Shown here in pieces: positions 33,662-33,841 of a stretch of DNA of 33,841 nt. The notes beneath the pieces were generated by a model. The model had not been told where the DNA came from and searched no databases. It saw only the letters and a list, made by a program, of their open reading frames with translations. Location: positions 29,749 to 63,589 of the forward strand of contig DHNG01000049.1 of assembly GCA_002409405.1 (NCBI GenBank), written 5' to 3'. Positions within the stretch are counted from its first letter, which is position 1; every line of letters begins with the position of its first letter. A program made the position numbers and the translations under genes. The stretch is from Flavobacteriales bacterium UBA5422 (GTDB taxonomy: Bacteria > Bacteroidota > Bacteroidia > Flavobacteriales_D > Crocinitomicaceae).

Positions 33662-33841
33662 TTATTTCACCAATGTCAATTCGTCAATAATGTTTTGTGC
33701 ACCGTATACGCGGTCAACCAACCACAAAATATAACGGATATCACACGAAATTGTACGTTGTACTTTGTCCTCGAAGAAGATGTTTCCTGACATTGCTTCC
33801 CAGTTACCGTCAAACGCAGTACCAATCAGGTGACCGTCAGC
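33662..33841 (-). CDS. 3' end of an unrecognised gene
   Basis: Translating the minus strand from the window edge gives 59 residues before a TAA at 33662-33664, in one open frame with ordinary composition. The piece contains DGHLIGTAFDGNWEAMSGN, then FFEDKVQRTISCDIRYILW, and ends NIIDELTLVK. I do not recognise the family. A well-formed terminator just beyond the stop supports a real gene. The intergenic stretch 33501-33603 holds nothing else that I can support. Confidence 0.6.
   Translation of the reverse strand, partial: ADGHLIGTAFDGNWEAMSGNIFFEDKVQRTISCDIRYILWLVDRVYGAQNIIDELTLVK

Noticed and set aside
1..33841. tRNA, rRNA, insertion sequences, prophage, CRISPR or toxin-antitoxin genes
   Set aside because: Looked for characteristic blocks on both strands and found none that I could support.

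Overview
The window looks like a chromosomal segment of a Bacteroidetes, most likely order Flavobacteriales. The reasons are type IX secretion (T9SS) sorting domains of both the A and B kind, a BBP2-type outer-membrane porin, starts without Shine-Dalgarno sequences, and several promoters fitting the Bacteroidetes pattern TTG-N17-23-TAnnTTTG. A Fluviicola/Crocinitomicaceae-like genome is my guess; it is not proven. No tRNA, rRNA, CRISPR array, IS element or prophage was recognised, so this is mostly core genome plus lineage-specific secreted proteins.

Layout. 1-5142 (minus): a truncated nidogen-like secreted protein, then a small secreted protein and a 1267-residue T9SS type B repeat protein. 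5279-11288 (plus): lnt-type N-acyltransferase, deoxynucleoside kinase, hldD, kbl, an alpha/beta hydrolase and a GNAT acetyltransferase. 11289-11759 has no gene but holds three different inverted-repeat elements, one of which resembles a structured intergenic element I remember as recurring in Bacteroidetes. 11760-14912 (minus): pyrF and a T9SS type A protein. 15148-18238 (plus): trxB, clpP, clpX. 18288-18821 (minus): msrA. 19033-22927 (plus): a second small-secreted-protein plus large type B protein pair, paralogous in its large member to the first. 23040-24359 (minus): rhodanese and aroC. 24524-25753 (plus): a Glu/Leu/Phe/Val-type dehydrogenase. 25804-28934 (minus): a membrane protein, a secreted protein and an outer-membrane porin. 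28968-32767 (minus): Kup potassium transporter, KdpE-like regulator and a short KdpD-like kinase. 32841-33841 (minus): a Cys-rich secreted protein and the 3' end of an unrecognised gene.

The most coherent system is the potassium locus. A KdpD-like kinase without the usual N-terminal domains and a KdpE-like regulator sit next to kup rather than kdpFABC. An identical 14-base word lies upstream of both kup and the kinase, within helically phased TATAA-like repeats that end exactly 11 bases from the -7-like box in each case. This suggests a two-promoter regulon: autoregulation plus control of kup, and perhaps of the porin gene 33 bases downstream. Several start sites were moved inward from the longest reading frame because the upstream codon is TTG or GTG, overlaps another gene, or lies upstream of the predicted transcription start.
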